Assembly (NCBI GenBank): GCA_947471745.1
Contig: CANJKZ010000922.1
Location: 924,501 to 988,500 of the forward strand
DNA from: Closterium sp. Naga37s-1
Lineage: Eukaryota; Streptophyta; Zygnematophyceae; Desmidiales; Closteriaceae
Direction of reading: 5' to 3'
DNA length: 64,000 nt
The notes under the pieces were generated by a model. That model did no database searches. It was not told the DNA's origin and was given only the letters and a program-made list of their open reading frames with translations. The translations under genes and the position numbers were made by a program. Shown here piece by piece: positions 23,201-33,703 of the stretch; within the stretch, counting starts at the first letter, position 1; each line of letters opens with the position of its first letter.

Positions 23201-25453
23201 ATATCGCGTCTTGCGATCCTTCAGCACCAAGAAGTAGCGGCTGCCGTCCTTAGCTGCTTCACGGAAAGGGCCACACAGGTCAGCATGCACCACCCCGAGC
23301 AACTCATCCTCCTCCTCTCCCACAGAAGGAAAGGTATGACGAGTGATCTTTCCCCCAACACAGGAGACACAAGGTATGCCTGACTTGCCCCCCTTCTCCA
23401 AATCCAAGCCCTTTACTGACCCGTGAGCCGCTGTGCGCTTGATGGCATCAATACCAACGTGTGCCATACGCGCATGCCACAGGTCCCCCTTAGACCGCAC
23501 GCCCGTCGCCAAGGTACGAAGTGCCACCGTTTCGCCTTCCTGCTGCTGCGTCGAACACGGCTGGAAGTTCGTGCAAAGAACACGCCCCTTGAACTCCGCA
23601 TGACCAAGGAGCGATCCATCTGGTGCCCGCAGCAAAGTCACATCCCCGGCATCCAGCAGCTGCACACCACTATCACGCAGCTGCCCAGCAGAGAGAAGAC
23701 TCGCCTGCACTCCTGGTACGTACAGCACGTCCGGCACCAAGACACGCCTGCCCCCCTCTCCAAGAAGAGCGACTGTGCCTCGCCCCTGCACCTCCTGAAG
23801 GGCGCCGTTGAAGCCGGTAACCTGTTTAATACTGCCGCCGCTGCTCATCTCCACAAAGGCAGAACGATCTCCCATGAGATGGTGGGAGCATCCGCTATCA
23901 AGTAGCACGACACTCGGGTTCGCCTTTACAGCAGCTGCAACAGCCTGTAAGCCTTCTCCGGCCTCAGGCTCCAGCACAACGAGAGGAGTCTGCTCCACAA
24001 CGGGCTTCACCATCGCACATGATGACTGCCCGCTCCCCTTAGAGCCATCACCCCCCTTTCCGCTGCTACCTCCAGAACCCTCTCCACCAGCGTCTGCCTC
24101 CTTATCCACCCGCTGCTGACAGTACTTAGCAACATGCCCTGTCTGTCCACACACATAGCACTTTCCCTTGAAGCCCCCTTTCCCCCCCTTCGGCTGGCCA
24201 TCCTTACCCCCTTTCCACTTCTCCCCTCCCCCACCAGCCCCACCCCCGTTCTTAGGCTGCTGCTGCTACTGTGCCGTAGTGGGAGGGGAAGGGAATGAAG
24301 TCTGCTGGAATTGGGGCTTACCCTTCTTGGTAAAGACCTGGTTAGCCTGGGGAAGGAATTGGTCCTTTCGTCCCTCTGCCGCCAGCGTACACTCCTCCTC
24401 GATGATGTAGCTAGCGAGGGTGTCTTCGTCCAACTCCTTGCGCACCTGCGGCAACTTCAGCATCCTGCGTAAGAGGTTGTACTGCTGCGGCAACCCCTTC
24501 ACAACGTGAGTGATGTACGACGCCTGCGAGTAATCTACGCCGGCCATCCGCATGTTCACTAGGATCTGCTGCGCACGGTTGCAATATGACGTAGCGGACT
24601 CGTGCTCTCCCATCTCGAGGTTAGTGAGCGCCTGCTCTAACTGACCGATGTACAGATCGTCCTTCGCCATGTACGTGCGCATAATAAACTGCCATGCCTG
24701 ATAGCCGGCATCTACCTTCATGCGACACGCCTTAAGGGCGATCTGTACGGTTGGGGAGCAGCATCGGGAAATGGTGGTGAACGTCAGCAACTGCATCGCG
24801 CGGAACTGGGAGAGATGCGCAAGTGCACGCGCAGGTGGAATGGGGGTGGTGCCATCTATGAATCGTTTTAGCTGAGCGATCTCAAGCTGCGGCTCGATTG
24901 ATTCTGTCCACGTCGACAGGTCGTGACGTCCTTCTAACGGCCTAGGGACAACGATCTTGTCTGGAGTGAATCTGAAGTAGCCATAGTTGGGGGCTATTCC
25001 CTCGTCCCTCGACATCGATCCAATCGGGGTAACGCCCGGCATAGCCTCACTATCGTACTCTTCCGCATTTCCTCCTCCAGCAACGCTCCGCCGTCCTACA
25101 TTCGCATGCTCTCGTGACGCTGCTGCCCGATGAACACGCTCCTGTACACCGCCGACGCTAGCCATACTAAACCGAGTTGGTCCTCGCAGGACCCCACGCG
25201 ACATCAACCCATGAAGCTCCTCGTCATCGCTATTTCCGCCATCGACAGCCATATCCCACGCACTAGTACCTCCCGCAGCTTGCTCAACATTCTCTACACG
25301 TGGCGAAGGGTGCTCACGACGCCGACACGAGCGCAATCCCTCCAACATCTCGTATTCGATATCACTAATCTCACCACGAGAATGTCGAGCCACGAGATCC
25401 TCCTCTAGGGCGCGCAAATTACCGGCCTCCACGTTCGCCTCCTCCGTACTCAT
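20238..25453 (-). pseudogene. Element C gag-pol, two lesions only
   Basis: Start ATG at 25453 (MSTEEANVEAGNL), stop TAG at 20240-20238, about 1.74 kb of codons. Order: Gag with 'GIAPNYGYFRFTPDKIVV' and 'ASYITHVVKGLPQQYNLLRR'; CCHC knuckle CYVCGQTGHVAKYC at about residues 432-445; protease VVLLDSGCSHH with Asp near residue 519; HHCC region (HARMAHV...CVSC); integrase Asp in HADLCGPF, Asp in RTDRGGEF, Glu in MAEREMR; a Pro/Ser and GEQQ-rich spacer; RT with YVDD at 21233-21222; RNase H (STESEYVAA, VDNSSAISVA) and 'QPADYLTKALHFPAF'. Lesions: TAG at 24268-24266 in a Gln run after Gag, and a one-base frameshift near 22560-22600 by a G run. Either could be a recent mutation or a sequencing error; if errors, C would be functional. 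Confidence 0.9.
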
Positions 25454-25706
25454 CCTCTACGACGTCTCTATAAGGTACCACAAATTAAAATAAATTGTCC
25501 CTTCCTTGAATCCCTCGTCTCCGGGTCACCTCACAAGGGTTCTCAGACGAATGGTAATAAATTACCAAGCGCCCTATCCTTGGGTCCGATAACGTAACTG
25601 GAGGGAAATCAAGAGAGGTTCAACTTAAATTAATAAGCGCCCTTCACTAACGCCGCACGCCAAGGCGAGTATACGAACGCGGATATCAACGACGACGAAA
25701 ATCTAT
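25454..25706 (-). other. Element C 5' leader
   Basis: Untranslated region between primer site and gag ATG, about 250 bp. No open frame of note and no conserved motif recognised. Confidence 0.6.
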
Positions 25707-25734
25707 GCGTGTTCGTTCCACGCTCACCGCACCA
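25707..25734 (-). other. Element C extended primer-binding site
   Basis: The plus strand reads like a tRNA 3' end: stem GCGTG, loop TTCGTTC, stem CACGC, then TCACCGC and ACCA, abutting the LTR at 25735. It is the same primer type as B3. Confidence 0.75.
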
Positions 25735-26327
25735 TGAAGGAATATATTAGAGAGCGTAGCGATAACGAGAGAGTTTCTGCTATGAGAATGATGTTGCGTC
25801 AGCAACTTGGTAGAGTTTCGGTAGAGTTTGCCTCTAAGGACTTAGTGAGGATTGAAGTAGCATTTGGGCCAAGTAGAATTGCAATATCAATTATGAATAC
25901 AAAAGCAAACACACAACTAGATATAGGCTACGGGAAGGTTTTACAAAGTTGGCGTGGCACTGCGCAGTAACCCAACCCCACGAAAGTGGTGTGTGGGTGA
26001 GCGAACGCGCCTCGTCAACTTCCCAACCCAACTCAGCAGGGAAGTCAATGCCGAGCTCGCCGATTCTCCCAGCACAACTAGAAATGGCGAGACTCACAGA
26101 GAATCACCCACAACCACCAAGACCACCCAAGAAGCATGCCCACGATTTCCCTAGACTAACACCACCCCAGCAATGACTGTTTAGTGCTGCCGTTGTCACA
26201 TCGCGTCACTACGCAACCATCGCCAAATCATAGGGTCGGTGCTGGACTGCTCGTCTTGGTCTTTCATAGTCGACCTGCCAAGTCAAACGGTCGTCGAGGG
26301 CCCTTGCTGTCGTAGGGCCCTCTAAAA
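25735..26327 (-). repeat. Element C 5' LTR
   Basis: 593 bp, colinear with 19482-20073. Its outer end reads CTCTAAAA where the partner has CTCTAACA, a one-base change in the terminal dinucleotide, followed by GGAAG. Confidence 0.93.
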
Positions 26328-26482
26328 GGAAGTTCGTACTGAAGTACATCCCGACCACCAAGCAGCCGGCGGACTTCGTGACGAAGGCGCTGCATTTTTC
26401 GGCTTTCAACCGGTGCTCTGTCGCCATCGGCCAAGTTCGTCTGGCCGAAGTCGGCGACGGCGACGATGATGTGCAGCAGTAG
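26328..26482 (+). pseudogene. B3 gag-pol, C-terminal end beyond element C
   Basis: After the GGAAG duplication the frame continues FVLKYIPTTKQPADFVTKALHFSAF and ends DDDVQQ, TAG at 26480-26482, matching the ends of B1 and B2. It shows that B3 was in place before C inserted. Confidence 0.88.
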
Positions 26483-26611
26483 GTGCCGTGCCCTTTTGCA
26501 CAGCTGGTGCGGTGACGGCGTGCTGTGTGTGGGGTGCACGCCGAGGACGAGTTTTCTCCGTAGTGTGCTGCTGTGTGGGCTGGGAGCCCAAGCGTGAGCG
26601 CGGCACGGGAG
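26483..26611 (+). other. B3 3' UTR and polypurine tract
   Basis: Short non-coding region ending GGCACGGGAG directly before the TGTTAACGG start of the 3' LTR. Confidence 0.7.
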
Positions 26612-27641
26612 TGTTAACGGAATGAAGGTTTGGCCCCGCCCTCGCTTGGGAAACGCCGACGACTTGGTCGGATGTACGGGAGTAGCAGCCGACCGTTCAC
26701 AGTGGGAGTGTTGCTCGACAGCCTTCGTCGAGCTGCAGGGGACCGATGTGGTGTTGCTGTCGACCAGGGAGCTTGACAGTTGCAACTGACTGGTCTGGGC
26801 GTCGGGTGGGCCGTCGAGCAGGAGGGGCGGTTCGACCGGGAGGTCAACGAAGCAGTCCGTTGACCTGCAGTTCGACTGGGATGTCAACGGAGCAGTCCGT
26901 TGACCTGACAAGTGAGCAGCGGTCGACGAGGGGAGCTCGGCGACAACAACTGACATTCTGGTCGACGGAAGGGGTCCGTCGACCAGGGGGTAGCTCGACG
27001 GGAGTTGTGGTCGACCAAGGGCACCTGATGGTCGACCAGAGGGACCCGGTGGTCGAGCAGAGGCACTTGGTGGGCTGTCTAGGTTGATCGGGTAACCTAC
27101 TCGGCAAGTTCTGCAGAGGCACGCGAACGTCGTCGAGGTCGCGATGGTGAAGGCAACTTTGGGTCGGTATCCCGAAGTCGATTTGGCTCGTCAGGCGCAA
27201 ACAACAGCCAACGGATGCACAACGGTGCAAGTCGGGCCAATCGTCTGCGCGCACCTACGAGCGTGCGCACTGCTATCTTCTATGGGGCAATGCTGGACAG
27301 CCGCTCTGCTGCAGCGTTGGCACACCATCGACCTGCTGCGTTGGCAAGTCGCCTTTCTGCAGTGTTGGCGCGGCTCCTCTATGCAACGCTGGCAGACAGT
27401 CGACCATGGTGTGCTGTCGGTCGACCAGGCTAGCTGTAGAGTTGCTAGGTGCCTGATGTAGTCATTGTTGTCATTGTTTGTAAAACAATTCTGCAATTCC
27501 AACTTTGCTAGTGGAAACTCTTGCCGATTTCTCCCGTGATTGTGCAAGCACTAAGGAACTAGGCAAAGCTACGATCACTCCTAGTAGTTCGTGCCAACCC
27601 TCGTAGTCTAGCTCACTACCGTTGTAGAGTGAATCTCCGCA
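26612..27641 (+). repeat. B3 3' LTR, abutting element B2
   Basis: 1030 bp, TGTTAACGGA to GAATCTCCGCA, with GGTCGACCA-type tandem units near 27008-27070. The next base enters B2 coding sequence upstream of the protease motif, so the LTR is fused to B2 without leader or primer site. Confidence 0.8.
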
Positions 27642-30600
27642 GAAAACGCCGTTGAAATCAGATGGAGATACCTCGAGCGGCAAGGAAGCCTCTTGTTCGA
27701 TGGTTGGAGTGGTGGAGCTAACTATTCCGTTGGCGCCGGAGGCTGGAGAAGACTTCCAGGCGGTCGCTGCAGCCGTGCAGGCGAATCTGATCGTGGTGCT
27801 CCTCGACAGCGGCTACTCTCATCATCTAATGGGAACGCGAGAGGCCTTCGTCAGCATGAAGCCAGGAGGCGAAATCCGTCATGTGCGCGGATTCAACGGG
27901 GCGCTTCAAAACGTCAAAGGTCGTGGCACAGTTTCTCTTAAAGGGGAGACCGGAAAGCAAATTCTCATTCCCGACGTGTTGTACGTCCCGGGCGTGCAGG
28001 CGAATCTGCTGTCAGCTGGCCAGCTGAAGGACAGCAGAGTGAAGCTGCAGGATGAGGGCGACGAGATGCTGCTCGTTTCCGCTGTAAGAGATGTGCTCGG
28101 TCGAGCATGCTTCACCGGCCGGGTCCTCTGCACCGACCTCCGCCCATGCCCCTCAAAATCGACGACATCTTCGACGGAGGCAGTTGCTCTGCAGACGATC
28201 GCATCGGCGACAAAGTCAATGCCGGACAAGTGGCACCCGGGGCTCGCGCACGTTGGCATTGACACGATTAAGAGTTTAGCAAAGCATGGTGTTGCCATCG
28301 GTCTGGACATCAAGAAGTCGACTGGAGCCGACCTGTCGTGTGCCTCCTGTGTCGGCGGAAAGCTAGCGCGACATACTTTTCCAGAGAAGGGATCGGACGC
28401 TGAAAACGCCCTCGACGTCGTGCACATTGACCTCTGTGGCCCCTTTCGCGTGACCTCCATGGATGGGAGCCTCTATTCCCTCCTCCTCAAAGACCGCAAG
28501 ACTCGATTTGTGTGGGTCCGTCCGATCGCGAAAAAGAGCGACGTGCTCGTCGTTTTCGAAAAGTGGCTGAAGGAAGTGGAGCGGCAGATCTCGAAGTCAG
28601 TGAAAAGGTTGCGCTCGGACCGCAGAGGGGAGTTCCTCAGTCGGGCCTTCACCGATCTCGTCGAGGACAAGGGTATCCTCCAAAACCTCACATGCCCCTA
28701 CACTCCGCAGCAGAATGGGATGGCGGAGCGAGAGATGCGCACGGTCGTCGAAGCTGTTCGAATGATGTTGCTTCACATGGGCGTGAAGCATCACTGGTGG
28801 CACCTCGCCCTTCGCCAAGCTGTCTGGGTGCGCAAGTGTCTCGAACGGGCCTCCCTTCCTCCAAGGACGACGTCGTATGAGCTGCTGTTCGAAAAGAAGC
28901 CGGACCTTAGGCTGGCGCGCGTGTGGGGATGCATGGTGCAGTTCATGGTCACGGAGCAGCAGCGCGGCAGAAAGTTGGCACCGAAAGCACGCTGGGGAAT
29001 TCACCTCGGTGTTTCGCTGGAGAGTTAGGGTTGGGAGGTGCTCGACCTCACCAACAACTGCGTTGTCACAACCCTGGAAGCAATCTTCTACGAGTCAATG
29101 ACTCTGGAGGAGTGGAAGGTGGAGCATAGGCCGGCGTCAGCACGGGCGAAGGATTCTCCGCTGACGGGTCCATTGCCGGCGGCGATTCAGTTGCTCGAAG
29201 CCGAGGACGATGGTCTGTCTGACGATCCCTCTCCCTCCATTCCACCCTCCTCGAAAGCTCCTCCGCCTCTACCTGCCTCCCCCCCATCGCTCGCCGCCGA
29301 TCTGCCTAAGTCGGCATCGACGTCGGCCGCCAGCGATGAGGGGAGCATTGGTGCGTTGCCTTCGGCTCCGCCCATCGGCATCGCTGGCGGTCGACGTGGT
29401 CTGGTCGACAAGCAAGTCGGCGTTGGAGTGAAGTCTCCGCCGACAGGGGAGCCGTCGAACGGGAAGCGCGTTTCAGAGAAGCCGTCGACAGGGAAGCCGT
29501 CGAACGGGAAGCTCGTTTCAGAGAAGCCGTCGACAGGGGAGCCGTCAAATGAGGAGCTTGCTTCAGAGGAGCGGGCGACTGGGGAGCAGTTCGAAGAAGG
29601 CACATCGAGCGACGTTGTTGAAGTCATCAGCGACACTGATGGGGAGCTGTCAACCGGAGAGCAGTTCAGCGACAGTGACGTGGTGGAAGTCTCTGCCGAC
29701 AAGCCTGCAGTTCGATGTTCCACCCGCTCCAACTTTGGCAAGCCTCCCGAGAGGCTGAGCTACCATGCATGCCTTCCACCGACCTCCTACAGCACTCTGC
29801 TCGACAATGCGCTGTTCGACATCGATTTGCCCGAACTCGACCCCGATATGCACGCCGGCCCAGAGCACCGCTAGGACATTGCAAACATGACAGTGAAGGA
29901 GGCGTTAGCGAGCTGGAAGGGCAAGGCGGTGAAAGCGGCGATGGACGAGGAAATTCGAAGTCTCATCTCCAACGGCACATGGGAGCTGGTGGAGCACCCG
30001 CGCGGCGTCAATGTCATAAAGAACCGCTAGGTTCTGATGACAAAGTACCATGTCGACGACACGGTCGCCCGCGAAAAAGTGCGCCTGGTGGTTAAAGGCT
30101 TCACGCAGGTCTACAGAGCTGATTACGACGAGACGTACGCACCGGACGGGAGCTACGTCACGCTGCGGATTTTCCTCAGCATTTTCGCCGTCCTCGACCT
30201 GCACTTCATGCAATTAGACATGAAGAATGCTTTTCTGCAGAGCAAGCTCGACCGCGTGCTCTATGTGGACCAGCCGGCTTACTACAACAATGGCACTGGC
30301 CGCGTATGCAAGCTGCTGAAGAGCTTGTACGGGCTGAAGCAGAGTCCTCTGCTGTGGTACTCGGCGCTCGATGCTGTGCTGACGGGCGCCGGCTGGAGCA
30401 AGAGCCAGGAGGACGAGGCTCTATATTTCAGAGTTGGCGACGACGGAGTGGCGTGCTGGGTGCTCTTATACGTCGACGACCTGCTCGCCGCCAGCTGCAG
30501 CACCGCGATGCTGAAGGAGCTGAAGGAGCTGCTGGAGGCGGCTTTTGAGCTGCGCGAGATCAGCCCGGTAAGTATTTGGGGCTCGAAATTGTGCGCGACC

Positions 30601-31444
30601 GTCCGACGCAGAAGCTGTGGCTGCACCAGCAGTCCTACGTTGACAAGCTGCGTAGGCACTTCATCGACGAGGAGCAGACTGGTCGGCGTCTGAAGACGCC
30701 CGTTTCTTTGTCGATGCCTACGCCGAGCTGACCTTCGACGATGAGGACTTCCAGTCGCGCGAAGAGGAGGAGTACCGTCTGAAGGTCGGTTCGCTGCTGT
30801 TCACTGCCACGACAACTCGGTCCGACATCGCTTTCGCGTGCAGCAAGCTGGGGTCCGGTCTGACGGTGAGGAGCGACCAGCACTGGCGCGAGGTCGATCG
30901 CTGCCTCACCTATCTCGCCGACACGCGCGATGCTGCTCTGGAGTTCGGCGCAGACGCTGACGACGCTGGTGACAAGCAGACGCGCAACAGCACGAATGGC
31001 TACGTTTTCACCTTCGGGGGCGCAGCTGTCTCCTGGACGAGCCAACGCATCAAGTGCGTGACTCTGTCTTCAATGGAGTCCGGGTATATCACGGCCACCG
31101 AAGCCGGCAGGGAGGCTCGTTGACTTCGATTCTTCCTCACCGAGTTCTGGCTCCTCGACGTTGGGACGCCAACTGCTCTGAACGTGGACAATCAGTCTGC
31201 CATCTCGGTCGCTGAGGGCTTGGGGTTGAAGGGCAACCTCAAGCACATGGAGCGACGTTATGCTTGGCTGCAGCAGATGGTGAACCGCAAGAAGATTGCG
31301 TTGCAATACATCCCAACTTCCGAGCAGCCAGTGGACTTTCTCACTAAGGCGCTGCATTTTCCGGCATTCAGCCGATGCTCTGTCTCGGTCGGCCAGGTTC
31401 GCCTTGCCGAAATCGGCGACGACGATGTCGACGTGCAGCAGTAG
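27642..31444 (+). pseudogene. Element B2: copia pol without gag, broken
   Basis: It enters upstream of protease (VVLLDSGYSHHLMG, Asp codon at 27805-27807). Integrase follows with HHCC elements (AHVGID, CASCVGGK), Asp in HIDLCGPF, Asp in 'RSDRRGEF' (usual RGG changed to RRG), and Glu in MAEREMR. A spacer has repeated TGEPSNGK/VSEKPS units (29440-29590). RT has YVDD at 30469-30480 and RNase H ends DVDVQQ, TAG at 31442-31444. Breaks: TAG at 29026-29028, 29872-29874 and 30028-30030, frameshifts near 30570 and 30710, loss of about ten residues near 30947, and TGA at 31121-31123. Gag and knuckle are absent. Confidence 0.87.
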
Positions 31445-31496
31445 GTGCCATGTCCTCTAACATGGCTGGTGTGGTGATCGGCGTGCGGGGGTGTGC
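31445..31496 (+). other. B2 3' UTR, first part
   Basis: Matches 3462-3513 of B1 closely and ends in TGTGC, the target site of TRIM2. Confidence 0.7.
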
Positions 31497-31639
31497 TGTC
31501 AGAATGTTATATTTGTCTAGCCTACAGTGGGGTACTCAATAGTGAGTACAGCCCAACTTAGGGTTTGCTATATGTACTCAACTGCTTGCTAGTCCAAACC
31601 CTCTTTCTCGTTTCTAACTTTCAACTGATGTTTCCAACA
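31497..31639 (+). repeat. TRIM2 5' LTR
   Basis: 143 bp, nearly identical to 32953-33095. Confidence 0.9.
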
Positions 31640-31651
31640 TGGAATCAGAGC
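31640..31651 (+). other. TRIM2 primer-binding site
   Basis: TGGAATCAGAGC directly after the LTR; one mismatch to the initiator-Met type. Confidence 0.75.
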
Positions 31652-31689
31652 AGGTCGACCCTCCTGGGTCGATCCTGTGCATGGGCCCA

Positions 31690-31990
31690 CCTAAGCTTCC
31701 GCTGTCATCACTGCCCATCGCGCGCCTCGGGCGCGCGCTGTCTTTCTGCCCGTCGCGCGCCCATGGCGCGCTGTCATTTTTCTTCCCGCCGCGCGCCACT
31801 AGCGCGGCGGTTTTCTGCCCATCGCGCCGCCCTCCAGAGCGTGCGACGCCCTGCCTGCCCGTCGTGCGCCCCGAGGCGCGCGACGGTGCTCTGCCTGCCT
31901 GCCTGCCTGCCCGTCGTGCGCCCTGTGGCGCGCGACGGTGCCCTGCCCGTTGTGCGCCCCGAGGCGTGCGGCGGTTTCGTCACCTGTCGA
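31690..31990. repeat. Tandem GC-rich hairpin units inside TRIM2
   Basis: Repeated words such as CCCGTCGCGCGCC facing GGCGCGCGACGG, several times in about 300 bp. One unit near 31858-31886 pairs CCGTCGTGCGCC with GGCGCGCGACGG over a 4-base loop. Non-coding. Confidence 0.6.
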
Positions 31991-32198
31991 GGCGCACCGG
32001 GGGCCCACGCACCCCCCCCCCCCCCCCCCCCCCCCGCCTTTTCCCGTCGCCTGTCGAGGCGACCTGGGGGCCGCGCGGCCGCGCGTCGCCCCTTCTGTCG
32101 CCCCTCACGGCACCCAGGGGGGGACCGCGTGTCGGCCCCTCCCGTCTTCGTCGCGGCCCGGCCCTGCCCTGTCGTCCTGCCCCGGCCCTGTCGCGGCC

Positions 32199-32236
<38 letters not shown>

Positions 32237-32437
32237 ACCTCCCTACCCGCCAGCTACCTCCCTGCCCTGTGTTAGGGTTTGGGGGTGGCGAGTATGGGGT
32301 GAAGGGTGTGTGCTGCCTCCCCTGCTCCTCCTCCTCCTATGTCTCACACTGCTGCAGCTGCCGCTGAGGGGGGTGGTTGTGTGGGAGCCGACGGAGTGGT
32401 GCGAGGGGGTGGAGTGTGAGTAGTGCTAGAGGTGCAG

Positions 32438-32667
32438 CAGGGGGTGTGTGACAGGGGGGTGCGACAGTGGGGGAGGTTGGGTGGAGGTAGCCGTCGTATC
32501 GTCAGCAGCGCCAGTAGTCCGGAGGTGCGCCTCCGGTAGCCTAGCGAGCCTGCAGGGGGTGTGTGACAGGGGGGTGCGACAGTGGGGGAGGTTGGGTGGA
32601 GGTAGCCGTCGTGTCGTCAGCTACGCCAGTCGCCCGTGGGTCCGTTGCTCCTGCCGCTCGTCTTAGC
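32438..32667. repeat. 115-bp tandem duplication inside TRIM2
   Basis: CAGGGGGTGTGTGACAGG begins at 32438 and again at 32553; the copies then run parallel for about 90 bp before diverging. A near-perfect palindrome CCGGAGG-TGCG-CCTCCGG lies at about 32519-32536. Confidence 0.7.
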
Positions 32668-32952
32668 CGCGGAGCCAGTTACTCCTGTAGTCCGGAGGTG
32701 CGCTTCCGGTAGCCACAGTGCGCGCCGCTCCTGTTGCCCGTGTGTCTGCAGCTTCAGCCGTTGCCTCCTCTCTCCTTTCATATCAGTCCAGCTCCTCCTC
32801 CTCACTATCCTCTAGCTTTGCTTGTATTTGTGAACTATAAACTGCTACTTCTTGTACTTGTGCTCAGAATGTGTGGTGACTTTGTGATCCACCCTGAGCT
32901 TGTTTTGCTTTGCTTGTTGTGCTGATTACACCCCACTTTGGCTATGGGGGTG

Positions 32953-33095
32953 TGTCAGAATGTTATATTTGTCTAGCCTGCAGTGGGGTACTCAATAGTG
33001 AGTACAGCCCAACTTAGGGTTTGCTATATGTACTCAACTACTTGCTAGTCCAAACCCTCTTTCTCGTTTCGAACTTTCAACTGCTGTTTCCAACA
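32953..33095 (+). repeat. TRIM2 3' LTR
   Basis: 143 bp; ends TTTCCAACA and is followed by TGGGC and the rest of the B2 3' UTR. Confidence 0.9.
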
Positions 33096-33205
33096 TGGGC
33101 ATGGTGACGAAATATCCCCTTATATTCTATTACGTAGGTTTTGGGTGGACCTTGTCTGTGGGGGCCCAAGCTTGAGCTGGCAGGGGATTGTCGAGGAGAA
33201 AGGGA
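33096..33205 (+). repeat. B2 3' UTR remainder and LTR stub
   Basis: Continues the UTR shared with B1 (GACGAAATATCCCCTT), then polypurine tract GGCAGGGGAT and TGTCGAGGAGAAAGGG, the first bases of a B-type LTR. Similarity ends near 33205, so the LTR is truncated. Confidence 0.65.
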
Positions 33206-33423
33206 AAATATGTCACAGGTAACCATCATGTGACCCGATAACGTCAATGGTAAAAATAAAAAGCGTACGGTAACTGTATCGAGTATCCTAACGGGTTTGG
33301 TAAGTGGGGTCACGGATTCAGTCACTATCAACAGCTCAAAAATCCCGCGAATGGTAACACATGAAATGATCGGGCCCGATCGTCGCTAGATGCATCGCGA
33401 CGATCAGGAGCAGCCGCCGCCGT
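33206..33423. other. Non-coding interval
   Basis: No gene, LTR or repeat family recognised. It lies between the truncated B2 LTR and the 64-bp repeat. Confidence 0.5.
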
Positions 33424-33566
33424 GATGCGCATTGCGGCCAGCTTCGGGCCGCAAAGCGCATCGCGCTGACCGGGCCGCCGCCGCCGCGATGCGCATTGCG
33501 TCCTGCTTTTGGCCGCTCCACGCATCGCGCCGACCAGGCCGCCGCCGTCGCCATGCGCAATACCCA
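33424..33566. repeat. 64-bp GC-rich tandem repeat, about 2.3 copies
   Basis: Units start GATGCGCATTGCG at 33424 and 33488 and a diverged third at 33552 (CATGCGCAATAC). Each full unit can fold, pairing GCGCATTGCGGCC with GGGCCGCAAAGCGC around a short loop. Confidence 0.7.
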
Positions 33567-33577
33567 TCTTTCCTCAC

Positions 33578-33703
33578 TCCCTCGCATGCCGTGTCATCCC
33601 CGGCCAAAGCCGCGGCTTATGGCAAATTGCCACGCCTTTCTTTTATGCTACCTCGTGCCTGACTACTCTCTAGTCCACATTTGTTACGTTGAATCACCTC
33701 TCC
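33578..33703 (+). repeat. Satellite-associated spacer, copy 1
   Basis: Non-satellite block beginning TCCCTCGCATGCCGTG, containing CCGGCCAAAGCCGCGGC and ending at CCTCTCCGTCC, directly before the first satellite array. Copies at 36404-36472 (truncated) and 45263-45389. Confidence 0.8.

Larger units (their letters stand above)
19482..26327 (-). mobile_element. Element C: nearly intact Ty1/copia LTR retrotransposon, antisense
   Basis: A perfect target duplication GGAAG lies at 19477-19481 and 26328-26332 inside the RNase H frame of B3, which reads on correctly after removal. LTRs of 592 and 593 bp differ at about six sites and one base of length, so C is younger than B3. In element orientation: TGTTAGAGGG...CCTTCA LTR, extended primer site, 5' leader, one long gag-pol, polypurine tract GGCAGGGGAG, LTR. 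Confidence 0.95.
13676..27641 (+). mobile_element. Element B3: GC-rich Ty1/copia element, interrupted by element C
   Basis: LTRs at 13676-14712 and 26612-27641 (TGTTAA to CTCCGCA) are clearly a pair, though more diverged than those of C, D or E. Between them are a primer site, gag, protease, integrase, RT and RNase H in copia order on the plus strand. Element C (19482-26327) splits the RNase H end. No matching target duplication exists: GGGAT on the left, GAAAA on the right. Confidence 0.85.
31497..33095 (+). mobile_element. TRIM2: 1.6-kb non-autonomous LTR element with 143-bp LTRs
   Basis: Direct repeats of 143 bp (31497-31639 and 32953-33095), TGTCAGAATG to TTTCCAACA, enclose 1313 bp. TGGAATCAGAGC follows the first repeat, one base off the usual iMet primer site, and GGCTATGGGGG precedes the second. 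Flanks TGTGC (31492-31496) and TGGGC (33096-33100) form a target duplication with one mismatch; comparison with B1 confirms the empty site. The internal region is GC-rich with C-tracts at about 32011-32035 and 32203-32234 and no credible protein. Its 3' end matches the 3' UTR of element A, so it is probably a deletion derivative of family A. Confidence 0.9.

Noticed and set aside
31565..32423. Three overlapping plus-strand Pro/Arg-rich frames of 160-240 codons in TRIM2
   Set aside because: They cross the LTR and C-tracts, overlap in different frames and reflect GC-rich repeats only.
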